Shown here piece after piece: positions 47,598-56,204 of a DNA stretch of 64,000 bases. The translations under genes and the position numbers were made by a program. Origin of the DNA: Zobellia amurskyensis (GTDB lineage: Bacteria > Bacteroidota > Bacteroidia > Flavobacteriales > Flavobacteriaceae); contig NZ_RCNR01000016.1 in assembly GCF_009725985.1 (NCBI RefSeq), forward strand, positions 35,430 through 99,429. The letters are read 5' to 3'. A model generated the notes under the pieces. That model saw nothing but the letters and a program-made list of their open reading frames with translations. It did no database searches and was not told the origin of the DNA. Numbering within the stretch: position 1 is the stretch's first letter; the number at the start of each line of letters is the position of its first letter.

Positions 47598-47666
47598 TAT
47601 AGATAAAATAGTGCCAATAGCGGTTAACCCATGTAAAAAGATTTTTTTGCTTTAGTCCTTTATTTG
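47598..47666 (+). promoter_or_regulatory. AraC-type operator and promoter of the last sulfatase (module C)
   Basis: Half-sites TATAGATAAAAT (47598-47609) and AGCGGTTAACCC (47619-47630) start 21 bp apart. The second ends 28 bp before TTTATTTG (47659-47666). AATAGTGCC after the first half-site is identical to module D. The predicted transcript starts near 47671 and has an unusually long leader of about 148 nt. Confidence 0.7.
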
Positions 47667-47680
47667 TAATACTTGGAATC

Positions 47681-47749
47681 CTGAAAAATTCTGTTAAAGG
47701 CATGAACCATGCTCCCGGAAATTCATAGCCTATCTCCTTAACAATTCAG
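47681..47749 (+). promoter_or_regulatory. Structured leader of the sulfatase mRNA
   Basis: The segment 47681-47700 (ending TTCTGTTAAAGG) can pair imperfectly with CCTTAACAATTCAG (47736-47749), with bulges. Inside is a small hairpin GCATG-AAC-CATGC (47700-47712). The leader therefore folds into a branched structure; no known riboswitch class is recognised. Confidence 0.3.
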
Positions 47750-47818
47750 AAAAAGGAGAATCGGCTCACAATACATTCAAAATCTCGCTTTGCAAAAACC
47801 TAAATTAAATTTATAGCT

Positions 47819-49300
47819 ATGATAACTCACTTTAATCATTTCAAACTGTTTCTATTCGCCACGGTCCTGTCTGTGACGACCATCGGATTAGCGCAAGAAA
47901 CTCGTCCTAATATCCTTGTTGTTCTCTGTGATGACCTTGGTTATGCCGATGTTGGCTTCAACGGCTCTACGGATATCATAACACCGGAACTTGACAAGTT
48001 AGCTAAGAACGGCTCTATTTTTACTTCAGCTTATGTTGCCCATCCCTTCTGCGGCCCAAGCCGATCAGCAATAATGACTGGCAGATACCCTCACCTAACC
48101 GGTACAGCATACAACCTGTTTCACAACAGTAGTGAGAATGACAATGACAATATGGGCATTCCTGTTGAGGAAACTTATATGGCCAAAGTCTTGCAAAAAG
48201 CAGGATACTATACCAGTGCTATTGGAAAGTGGCACTTAGGTTCAGCTCCAAAATTTCACCCTAACAAAAGAGGGTTCGATAATTTCTATGGCTTTTTAGG
48301 TGGAGGTCACGACTACTTCCCACATGAATATAACAAGACCTATGATGCACAAATGCAATCTGGCAATAAGAATATTAGGGATTATGTATTTCCGATGGAA
48401 CATAATGGAAAGCCCGCCAACGAAACAGAATATATAACCGATGGCTTTTCTCGCGAGGCGAGTAACGATATTAGAATAGCCGCTAAAAAGAAACAACCTT
48501 TCTTTATTTACCTAGCCTACAATGCACCACACGTTCCGCTTCAAGCTAAGAATGAAGATATGGCCAAGTTTGCCAATATAGAAGATAAAGACCGAAGAAC
48601 CTACGCTGCCATGGTTTATGCCGTAGACCGTGGTGTTGGAAAAATTGTAGAGACTTTAAAAGAAACGAACCAGCTGGACAATACCTTGATTGTGTTCTTA
48701 AGCGACAATGGAGGCAACTTTGATCACGGCGCAAATAACTACCCTTTAAAAGGAACTAAAGGCGATACTTGGGAAGGTGGTTACCGCGTACCAATGTTCT
48801 TTCATTGGCCCAAGAAAATTAAGAAAGAACAGCGTTTTGATTTTCCTGTTTCTTCTCTAGACTTCTACCCTACTTTTACTAATCTCGCTAAAGCGAAACT
48901 TCCTGAAGGCAAAAAATTGGATGGTAAAAATATCATGGACGATGTATTACAAAATACAGAACCCTACAAAGACGATTTGATTTATTCTTTGCGATACCGT
49001 GAAGGCTACAATGATGTGGGGGCACGATTGGGCGATTGGAAAATTACAAGAATGGGCAATGAGCCATGGAGTCTTCATAACATAACGAAAGATATTGGCG
49101 AAAAGAAGAACCTAGCAGGCCGTTACCCAGAACGTTTAAAAGAAATGATAGCCAGAACCGAAGAATGGACAAAGAGCTTTGTAAAGCCTTTATGGTACTA
49201 TTCCGTAAAAGATAAAGAGTTATGGGAGAGTGGTCAAATGCCGAATTATGAAGCTACTTTTGAAGTAGATAAACTGGTTGATAGTCCTTATCACAAATAA
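47819..49300 (+). CDS. Secreted family S1 sulfatase
   Basis: The 493-residue protein has a signal peptide (cleavage near GLAQ, residue 25). It shows the S1 core: LCDDLGYADV (calcium-binding acids), the formylglycine site CGPSR (Cys78), GKWHLGS, APHVPL and LSDNGGN. It is shorter than the sulfatases at 7396 and 39787 because it lacks their C-terminal beta domain and belongs to a different S1 subfamily. It is transcribed alone from module C and ends at a bidirectional terminator. Expected role: removing one of the sulfate positions of carrageenan oligosaccharides. Confidence 0.9.
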   Translation: MITHFNHFKLFLFATVLSVTTIGLAQETRPNILVVLCDDLGYADVGFNGSTDIITPELDKLAKNGSIFTSAYVAHPFCGPSRSAIMTGRYPHLTGTAYNLFHNSSENDNDNMGIPVEETYMAKVLQKAGYYTSAIGKWHLGSAPKFHPNKRGFDNFYGFLGGGHDYFPHEYNKTYDAQMQSGNKNIRDYVFPMEHNGKPANETEYITDGFSREASNDIRIAAKKKQPFFIYLAYNAPHVPLQAKNEDMAKFANIEDKDRRTYAAMVYAVDRGVGKIVETLKETNQLDNTLIVFLSDNGGNFDHGANNYPLKGTKGDTWEGGYRVPMFFHWPKKIKKEQRFDFPVSSLDFYPTFTNLAKAKLPEGKKLDGKNIMDDVLQNTEPYKDDLIYSLRYREGYNDVGARLGDWKITRMGNEPWSLHNITKDIGEKKNLAGRYPERLKEMIARTEEWTKSFVKPLWYYSVKDKELWESGQMPNYEATFEVDKLVDSPYHK

Positions 49301-49320
49301 TACTTACAGCTACTAAATAA

Positions 49321-49348
49321 AAAGAGCCCCGTATATACGGGGCTCTTT
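49321..49348. terminator. Bidirectional terminator between sulfatase and rny
   Basis: A 13-bp perfect stem (AAAGAGCCCCGTA, 49321-49333, with its complement 49336-49348), preceded by A and followed by T residues, lies between two convergent genes. It marks the right border of the catabolic locus. Confidence 0.9.
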
Positions 49349-49372
49349 TGCATTATACAAGAATATTATATT

Positions 49373-50941
49373 CTATTTTGCTACGTTTACTGAACGGGTT
49401 TCCCTAATTACAGTAACCTTTACTTGTCCAGGATAGGTCATATCTGTCTGTATCTTCTGTGAAATCTCAAAAGACAACTGAGCCGCTTTCTCGTCATTCA
49501 CTTTTTCACTTTCAACGATTACCCTAAGCTCGCGTCCTGCTTGAATAGCGTAGGCTTTTTGAACCCCACCAAAACTGAAAGCAACCTCTTCAAGGTCTTT
49601 TAGACGTTGAATGTATGAATCCAATACTTGTCTACGTGCTCCTGGTCTTGCGCCGCTAATAGCATCACAAACCTGAACGATAGGCGCAATAAGCGTCTTC
49701 ATTTCTATTTCATCATGGTGAGCACCAATAGCGTTACATACGTCTGGTTTCTCACCGTACTTCTCCGCCCACTGCATACCTAAAATAGCATGTGGCGTTT
49801 CTACCTCAGCTTCGGTATTAGGCACTTTACCTATATCATGTAAAAGTCCAGCACGTTTTGCCAATTTGGGATTCAACCCAAGCTCTGCAGCCATTACACC
49901 ACATAATTTAGCAACTTCTCTGGAGTGTTGTAATAAGTTTTGACCGTAAGAAGAACGGTACTTCATTCGGCCTACTGCACGGACCAATTCCGGATGCAGA
50001 CCATGAATACCTAAATCGATTACAGTACGCTTCCCTACCTCTACGATTTCTTGTTCTATTTGATTCTCTGTCTTTTTTACGATTTCCTCAATACGTGCCG
50101 GATGTATTCTTCCGTCCGTTACTAGCTTGTGCAATGAAAGCCTAGCTACTTCACGACGGACCGAATCAAAGCAAGAAAGAATAATCGCCTCTGGTGTATC
50201 ATCTACAATAATCTCAACACCTGTAGCGGATTCCAGTGCACGGATATTTCTACCTTCCCTACCAATAATCCTACCTTTAACATCATCAGATTCCAAGTTA
50301 AAAACAGACACACAGTTCTCTACCGCTTCTTCCGTTCCTATACGTTGGATTGTATTGATAATAATTTTCTTCGCCTCTTGTTGAGCCGTTAATTTGGCCT
50401 CTTCTACCGTAGTTTGAATGTAGGCCATGGCATCTGTCTTTGCCGTTTCCTTTAAAGATTCCATCAATTGTCCTTTCGCATCATCGGCGGAAAGACCAGA
50501 GATTACCTCTAATTGCTGCACTTGACTTTTGTGAAGTTTTTCTAGTTCACTCTGCTTCTTTTCAAGAAACTCTTCTTTGTGGGTAACTTCCTTTAACTTA
50601 CCATCTAGTTGTGTGTTGAGTTTTTTGCTTTTGGCCAATTCATTACTAACCTGGGACTCTTTATCACGAGTGCGTTTTTCTGCCTCGCCAATTTTTTTGT
50701 CCTTGCTAATAATTACCTTTTCATGCTCTGCTTTTAACTCTAAAAACTTCTCTTTAGCCTGAAAAATTTTGTCCTTCTTAATGTTTTCGCCTTCAGTCTT
50801 CGCGGCACTGATTATCGTATTTGCCTCGCTTTTAGCGTTGGAAAGGGTTTTTGAGGCTTTCCCCTTTTCCATGAATTTTGCGATGGCAAATCCAATCGCA
50901 AGGCCGACAATACCGGCTATTATAAGTGTTGCACTATCCAT
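49373..50941 (-). CDS. rny: Ribonuclease Y
   Basis: The 522-residue endoribonuclease that starts mRNA decay has an N-terminal membrane anchor (residues about 5-22), a long coiled coil (about 25-170), a KH RNA-binding domain with [15 protein letters not shown], and an HD domain with LLHDIGK and the later AHHDE. Length and order match the family. It is the last gene of the minus-strand group: coiled-coil protein, zapA, 6S RNA, rny. Confidence 0.97.
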   Translation of the reverse strand: MDSATLIIAGIVGLAIGFAIAKFMEKGKASKTLSNAKSEANTIISAAKTEGENIKKDKIFQAKEKFLELKAEHEKVIISKDKKIGEAEKRTRDKESQVSNELAKSKKLNTQLDGKLKEVTHKEEFLEKKQSELEKLHKSQVQQLEVISGLSADDAKGQLMESLKETAKTDAMAYIQTTVEEAKLTAQQEAKKIIINTIQRIGTEEAVENCVSVFNLESDDVKGRIIGREGRNIRALESATGVEIIVDDTPEAIILSCFDSVRREVARLSLHKLVTDGRIHPARIEEIVKKTENQIEQEIVEVGKRTVIDLGIHGLHPELVRAVGRMKYRSSYGQNLLQHSREVAKLCGVMAAELGLNPKLAKRAGLLHDIGKVPNTEAEVETPHAILGMQWAEKYGEKPDVCNAIGAHHDEIEMKTLIAPIVQVCDAISGARPGARRQVLDSYIQRLKDLEEVAFSFGGVQKAYAIQAGRELRVIVESEKVNDEKAAQLSFEISQKIQTDMTYPGQVKVTVIRETRSVNVAK

Positions 50942-51032
50942 ATATCTAACAATTTAGGTTTGAACGCGCTTGAGTACTTAAAGCTGTACGTGAAGAATAG
51001 TGTACCGGCCGCTGTTACTCAAACAAATTCAT

Positions 51033-51203
51033 AAAAAAAGCCCACATCAGAGAAGTTTTGTACAAACTCCAATAAACAGGTTTAGGGCTACAAGACTGAT
51101 CAAGGATCCCTATACAAGTAGGGCCTGCTTTTACAATCTAAACTCACCCTTTTTAAACAAAATTAATGTTGAGTTTGTCAAAAGGTAATACCAATGTGGG
51201 CAG
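51033..51203 (-). ncRNA. ssrS: Probable 6S RNA
   Basis: Between zapA and rny the minus strand can fold into one long rod. GCCCACAT at the 5' end (51194-51201) pairs with ATGTGGGC near the 3' end (51040-51047). Inside, ACAAACTC pairs with GAGTTTGT. A large open region and an apical hairpin around GTAG/CTAC and CAGG/CCTG follow. The 3' side is followed by seven T residues, like a terminator. Size (about 165 nt), a closing stem with a central bubble, and location beside zapA all match 6S RNA, which mimics an open promoter and binds RNA polymerase. I have not run a covariance model. A short open frame inside (51000-51188) is not a gene. Confidence 0.7.
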
Positions 51204-51229
51204 TAACTTATGTATTTTAAAGAACGTAT

Positions 51230-51526
51230 TTATTTTATACCAAGCTTTGAGGTCACCAATTCATCTAGCGCTTTAAGGCGCTCCGTTGCATTAATGGTTC
51301 CTTCGGACTGATCAATACCGCGCTGTTCAATTTTTGAGGCAAATTGCAAGGCACACAGGGCCAATACATCTTGCTTATCTCTCACCGCGTAACTCTGTTC
51401 AAACTTTTTTGCCAACTGCTCAATGTTCTTCGCTGCCTTTCGCAAGCCTTCTTCTTGGCTTGGATCGATAGTCAAAGGGTACACCCTATCTGCTATGGAA
51501 AGCTTAATTTTTAGCTTTTCTGACAT
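51230..51526 (-). CDS. zapA: Cell division protein ZapA
   Basis: The 98-residue protein matches ZapA: an N-terminal beta segment with KIKLSIADRVYPLTI, then a helix with LRKAAKNIEQLAKKF and DVLALCALQFASK. It binds FtsZ and stabilises the Z-ring in the cytoplasm. It follows a short coiled-coil gene by 15 bp and precedes the 6S RNA gene, an order seen in other bacteria. Confidence 0.92.
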   Translation of the reverse strand: MSEKLKIKLSIADRVYPLTIDPSQEEGLRKAAKNIEQLAKKFEQSYAVRDKQDVLALCALQFASKIEQRGIDQSEGTINATERLKALDELVTSKLGIK

Positions 51527-51541
51527 TTTATTATTTGAACA

Positions 51542-51832
51542 TTATTCTGAAAGTTGTGCTATACAATAGTCCAACTCCCTAATCAATGTATTTATTTTAA
51601 GCTTAGCTTCGGTTTTATTCGTATTACTGCCAAGCATTGAGTTTGCGAGCTTTAACGAGTTGTATTTCTCTTCCCACATAGAAACGGAATCCAACACTTT
51701 GTCTTTGTCAACTTTTAAAGCACTAAGCTCCTCCTGCAATTTTGAGTTGGATTGGTGAAGCACCTCCAACTTATGCAAAAGCTTGCTTATTTTATTCTCT
51801 AACGAGTCTACGACTTTGACTAATTCACTCAT
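51542..51832 (-). CDS. Short coiled-coil protein linked to zapA
   Basis: The 96-residue cytoplasmic protein is almost entirely coiled coil (heptads in VDSLENKISKLLHKLEVLHQ and the later part). It has no signal peptide or membrane segment. Position directly before zapA suggests a role at the division ring, comparable to ZapB in other bacteria, but sequence alone does not show homology. It has a strong promoter and is probably the first gene of the unit. Confidence 0.75.
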   Translation of the reverse strand: MSELVKVVDSLENKISKLLHKLEVLHQSNSKLQEELSALKVDKDKVLDSVSMWEEKYNSLKLANSMLGSNTNKTEAKLKINTLIRELDYCIAQLSE

Positions 51833-51856
51833 AAATCAAACGCAATGCATTTTACA

Positions 51857-51887
51857 CAAAGTTAACATACCTGCCCCTACTTAGCAA
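51857..51887 (-). promoter_or_regulatory. Promoter of the coiled-coil/zapA unit
   Basis: Read on the minus strand: TTG (51887-51885), a 20-bp spacer, and TAACTTTG (51864-51857), an exact fit to the Bacteroidota TTG-N19-21-TAnnTTTG consensus. Transcription would start near 51852, about 20 nt before the ATG. It serves as a reference for what an ordinary promoter looks like in this genome. Confidence 0.7.
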
Positions 51888-52025
51888 TACTTTTTTGAAT
51901 TATTCTTCAAGTAATACTTTAACCCTTTAAATAACGTTGGTTAAACAAGAGATGTCATTTTTGATGCCCGATATTTTCAAGAATTCAAACGGTTTGGCTA
52001 ATTTCGTATCTCTGTCCAAAGAATT

Positions 52026-53717
52026 ATGAGAAAACTTTTTTTAGGCCTTTTATTGTTCATTAGCATTACTGGCACCAGCCAAGAAAAATATCCGCAAGAT
52101 GCGTTCAGGTCTCCTGTTGATATTCCTCTGGTTCTTGCAGGAACCTTTGGTGAATTGCGATCTAACCATTTTCATTCCGGTATTGATATTAAAACGCAAC
52201 AACGTGAAGGTTTGCCTATCTACGCTATTGCAGATGGAAGTGTAACCCGTATAAAAGTCTCTCATTGGGGCTATGGAAAGGTGCTTTACATTGCACACCC
52301 TAACGGCTATACATCCGTTTATGGACACCTTCAAAAATTTGCTCCTAAGATTCAAGAATTCATCAAAAAATTACAATACAAGAAAAAATCATACGAAGTT
52401 GAAGACTTTCCCGACTATGCCGAGATAAAAGTAGAGAAAGGAGAAATTATCGCCTATGGCGGAAATACCGGAGGATCTTCCGGTCCACACCTGCATTTTG
52501 AAATTAGAAGCAGTATCTCAGAAAAACCAACTAACCCTTTGCTATATGGTTTTGAAGTCAGGGACGCAACAAATCCCACATTGTTAAAATTGTATGGTTT
52601 CCCATTGTCCGATGATGCTCAAATCAATCAAAATAAGAATACTACCGCACTTAATTTTACTAGACAAAAAGACGGTACTTTTCTAGCAGACCCCGTTAAT
52701 GCCACTGGCACAATTGGACTTGGTTTTATTGGCTACGATCGCCAAGATCTTGCGGCCAACCATAACGGTGTATATTCCGTTCAACAGTTGATAAATGGAA
52801 AAGTCTATACTGATTACGACCTAGAATCTTTCTCTTTTGGGGAAACAAGATATATCAATACTTTAATCGATTATTACCATTATGGCAAATATCGGCAACG
52901 TATACAGTTGCTATATAAAGCACCCGGAAACAGGCTAAGTATTTATAACCAGCTTGAAAATGACGGTAAAATAGTGGTTCGCGAAGGTCTGAGCTACAAA
53001 GCGGAATTATTGATCAAAGACTACGCAGGTAACGTAACAAAAGCCATTATTCCAATAGAAGGCAAAAAAGAAGCGGTAAAAGTTGACAAAGACGAAGAAA
53101 AGACCGAAAATTATGTTATTGCAAAAAAACCGAACAATTTTGACCTTGGTGCAGCTAAAGTATATTTTCCATCAAATACGTTCTATGATAATTTTTATAT
53201 CGATTTAAAGAAAGACGATGACACCGTTATGATACATAATGCACGTGTTGCCGCCCATAGAAACTTCACCATTACTTTTGATGTTTCAAAATATAGCGAA
53301 GCAGAAAGAAAACAAATGTTCATTGCAAGGCTTGATAGTAGACTGCGTCCATCTCACGCCTCTACCTATAAACGCGGCAATACTTTTACCACTAGAACTA
53401 GAAATTTAGGCACCTATACCCTAGCTAAGGATACAGTCGCCCCAAGAATTAAAGCCAAAAACTTTAAAGAGAAACAGTGGCTGAACAACTATCATTATCT
53501 AAGCGTTAGAATAACTGATGACCTTAGTGGCATAGACACCTACTCTGCCACCATTAACGGAAAGTGGATCCTTATGGAATATGAGCCTAAAACCAACACA
53601 CTTACCTATAATTTTGATGATGTTATTCTTGATGAAAAAGAGTGCAAACTTGAAGTTACGGTAACCGATAATGTTGGTAACACCAATACCATGACCAGTA
53701 CTTTTTACAGAAAATAA
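52026..53717 (+). CDS. M23-family metallopeptidase (LytM type)
   Basis: The 563-residue secreted protein has a signal peptide ending near GTSQ. The peptidase domain (about 35-180) shows the zinc ligands NHFHSGID (His50, Asp54) and HLHFE, so it should cut peptidoglycan cross-links in the periplasm. The remaining 380 residues are beta-rich, including Ig-like segments near the C-terminus (ITDDLSGIDTYS). It ends 7 bp before the TonB-dependent receptor gene, suggesting one transcript. Confidence 0.93.
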   Translation: MRKLFLGLLLFISITGTSQEKYPQDAFRSPVDIPLVLAGTFGELRSNHFHSGIDIKTQQREGLPIYAIADGSVTRIKVSHWGYGKVLYIAHPNGYTSVYGHLQKFAPKIQEFIKKLQYKKKSYEVEDFPDYAEIKVEKGEIIAYGGNTGGSSGPHLHFEIRSSISEKPTNPLLYGFEVRDATNPTLLKLYGFPLSDDAQINQNKNTTALNFTRQKDGTFLADPVNATGTIGLGFIGYDRQDLAANHNGVYSVQQLINGKVYTDYDLESFSFGETRYINTLIDYYHYGKYRQRIQLLYKAPGNRLSIYNQLENDGKIVVREGLSYKAELLIKDYAGNVTKAIIPIEGKKEAVKVDKDEEKTENYVIAKKPNNFDLGAAKVYFPSNTFYDNFYIDLKKDDDTVMIHNARVAAHRNFTITFDVSKYSEAERKQMFIARLDSRLRPSHASTYKRGNTFTTRTRNLGTYTLAKDTVAPRIKAKNFKEKQWLNNYHYLSVRITDDLSGIDTYSATINGKWILMEYEPKTNTLTYNFDDVILDEKECKLEVTVTDNVGNTNTMTSTFYRK

Positions 53718-53724
53718 CACCTTT

Positions 53725-56193
53725 TTGAAGTGCTCTAAACTCATTACTCTTTTAGTATTTTTCGGCTTTACACTTTACATAAGTGCACAGACCGCTACCC
53801 TAACCGGCATTGTCTTAAACCATAGTAATGACCCCTTGAAAGAGGTTAATATTACCACTGGATCAACCGGTACATTTTCTGATAATGACGGATTTTACTC
53901 ACTTCAAGTACCGGCCGACAAGCCCATTTCAGTAACTTTTTCTCATTTAGGACATAAAAATGTAATCCTAGAAAACTTGATTCTCAATACGAACGAAGTT
54001 TTTGAATTTAATCCGGTTCTAAGTACGGATGCTATACAGATTGCAGGTGTGACCATTACGCCCACTGGCAACAAAACCGTAACAGGAATTACTACTGTAA
54101 GTCCAGAGATTGTACGCAATATTCCGGGTGCAAACGCAGGTGTTGAAAATATCCTGAAACTATTACCGGGTGTATCTTCAAGTAATGAATTAAGTACGCA
54201 GTACAATGTTAGAGGTGGTAATTATGATGAAAATCTCGTATACGTAAATGAAATTGAAGTCTACCGTCCTTTTTTGGTTAGATCTGCCCAGCAAGAAGGC
54301 ATGAGTTTTGTAAATAGTGATATGGTACAAAATGTTCGTTTTTCTTCAGGAGGGTTTCAGGCCAAATATGGAGATAAACTTTCTTCCGTATTGGATATCT
54401 CCTATAAAAAACCTTCCAAAACCAGTGTACAATTAGACCTTAGCTTTTTAGGAGCAAGCGCCACGGTAGAAACCATTTCTAAAAATAAGAAGCTAAGTAC
54501 CATTAGTGGTATTCGTTATAGAGATAATGGTCTACTAGTTAATAGCCAAGAAACCAATACTAATTTCAATCCCACTTTTGCGGATGCACAAACTTTTACA
54601 ACCTATCGTTTTTCCAAGAAATTCCATCTAGATTTTTTAGGTAACATTTCTATAAACGATTACCAAAACGAACCTTTAAATAGACAAACTAATTTTGGAA
54701 CCATTACAGAGCCAAAATCCCTTGTAGTATATTATCAAGGTGAAGAAAATAATAAATACAACACAGTTCTTGGGGCCTTAAAGGGCAATTACTTTTTAAA
54801 CGAGAATACGACCTTAAAACTTATTGCTTCGCTTTATCACACTACAGAAGAAGAGTATTCGGATGTCATTGCTCAATATGTATTAGGTAGTGTTGACAAC
54901 GACTTATCTAGCGATTCTTTTGGCAGTGCTACAAACTTAAGAGGCATTGGAACACAATTAAACCGAGCAAGAAATGAACTGGACGCTTTAATTTTTAATC
55001 TCTCCCATAAAGGAAATCACACCATAAAAAACAAAGTACTTGAATGGGGCGTAAAGTATACCCATGAAGATATTCGTGATCAATTGAGAGAATCAGAATT
55101 CATAGACTCTGTTGGTTTTTTTGTTCGCCCACCTTTACCTGAATTCAACAATAACCAACCTGAAGAACCTTTTGAATCTCCCCTTGTAGCTTATGATGGC
55201 GTGAACGCCAAAAACTTTGTGAAAACTGACCGATTTTCAGGGTTTGTTCAGTTTAGCAACCGATTAAACATCGCATCGCACGACGTTTACTACAATCTTG
55301 GAATTCGCGCACAGCATTGGTCGGTTAGTGGAGAAAATATAAAAACTACATCTCAAACAGTTATAAGTCCGCGAGGGCAAGTATCCTTAAAACCAAATTG
55401 GAAGAGAGACATGCTCTTTAGGCTTTCCGGCGGTCTATATCACCAACCACCATTTTATCGTGAATTACGGGACCAAACGGGCACCATTAATCCAGACGTA
55501 AAAGCACAAGAATCCATTCATCTTGTTTTGGGCAATGAATATTCCTTTAATCTCTGGGAACGCCCCTTTACCCTTATGAGCGAGCTTTATTACAAGAAGC
55601 TCAACCACGTCAACACCTATACCTTGGAGGACGTGCGAATAAGATATGTAGCCAATAACAATGCACAAGCTTACGCGTATGGCGCGGATTTTAGGTTGAA
55701 TGGAGCTTTTGTGCCCGGAACCGAATCTTGGGTAAGTATAGGGTTTTTAAAAACTGAAGAAAATAGCAACAACCGTGGCTATACTGCCAGACCTTCTGAC
55801 CAGCGCTTAAAATTTGGTATTCTGTACCAAGATTACATCCCTGAATTTCCCAACTTCAAAATGTATCTTAACCTCGTTTATAACACGGGAGTACCAGGAG
55901 GTTCACCAAATTATACCGATCCATACATCTATAATAGTAGATTACGTGATTATAAGCGTGCCGATTTGGGAATTTCATATATTTTTGTAGACGGAAACAG
56001 AACCTATCAAAAAAATCACTGGTTGCACAGATTTAAAGAACTGAGCGCGGGCTTTGAGATATTTAATTTGTTCAATAATCAAAATTCAATTACGAATACA
56101 TGGGTAAGGGATGTTGATAGCAAACAACAATTTGCCGTTCCAAATTTCATGACAAGCAGAGTGCTAAACCTTAGATTACGCATGCGCTTTTAG
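53725..56193 (+). CDS. TonB-dependent receptor with carboxypeptidase-regulatory-like N-terminal domain
   Basis: The 822-residue outer-membrane protein has a signal peptide (YISAQ), an N-terminal beta-sandwich domain (about 25-100) typical of Bacteroidota receptors, a plug domain (about 110-220; LLPGVSSSNELSTQYNVRGG) and a beta-barrel ending in aromatic Phe (RLRMRF). No SusD gene follows, so it is not a polysaccharide SusC pair; the substrate is unknown. The start appears to be TTG at 53725: an in-frame upstream ATG (53671) is blocked by a stop codon, and TTG gives a full signal peptide. Confidence 0.92.
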   Translation: MKCSKLITLLVFFGFTLYISAQTATLTGIVLNHSNDPLKEVNITTGSTGTFSDNDGFYSLQVPADKPISVTFSHLGHKNVILENLILNTNEVFEFNPVLSTDAIQIAGVTITPTGNKTVTGITTVSPEIVRNIPGANAGVENILKLLPGVSSSNELSTQYNVRGGNYDENLVYVNEIEVYRPFLVRSAQQEGMSFVNSDMVQNVRFSSGGFQAKYGDKLSSVLDISYKKPSKTSVQLDLSFLGASATVETISKNKKLSTISGIRYRDNGLLVNSQETNTNFNPTFADAQTFTTYRFSKKFHLDFLGNISINDYQNEPLNRQTNFGTITEPKSLVVYYQGEENNKYNTVLGALKGNYFLNENTTLKLIASLYHTTEEEYSDVIAQYVLGSVDNDLSSDSFGSATNLRGIGTQLNRARNELDALIFNLSHKGNHTIKNKVLEWGVKYTHEDIRDQLRESEFIDSVGFFVRPPLPEFNNNQPEEPFESPLVAYDGVNAKNFVKTDRFSGFVQFSNRLNIASHDVYYNLGIRAQHWSVSGENIKTTSQTVISPRGQVSLKPNWKRDMLFRLSGGLYHQPPFYRELRDQTGTINPDVKAQESIHLVLGNEYSFNLWERPFTLMSELYYKKLNHVNTYTLEDVRIRYVANNNAQAYAYGADFRLNGAFVPGTESWVSIGFLKTEENSNNRGYTARPSDQRLKFGILYQDYIPEFPNFKMYLNLVYNTGVPGGSPNYTDPYIYNSRLRDYKRADLGISYIFVDGNRTYQKNHWLHRFKELSAGFEIFNLFNNQNSITNTWVRDVDSKQQFAVPNFMTSRVLNLRLRMRF

Positions 56194-56204
56194 AATACAT
56201 ACTG

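Noticed and set aside
51000..51188. 62-codon plus-strand open frame between rny and zapA
   Set aside because: It lies antisense to the probable 6S RNA, has no recognisable protein features and no promoter or neighbour logic.
53725..56193. SusC-type polysaccharide receptor
   Set aside because: No SusD partner follows and the neighbours are a peptidase and an unknown secreted protein, so it is called a general TonB-dependent receptor.
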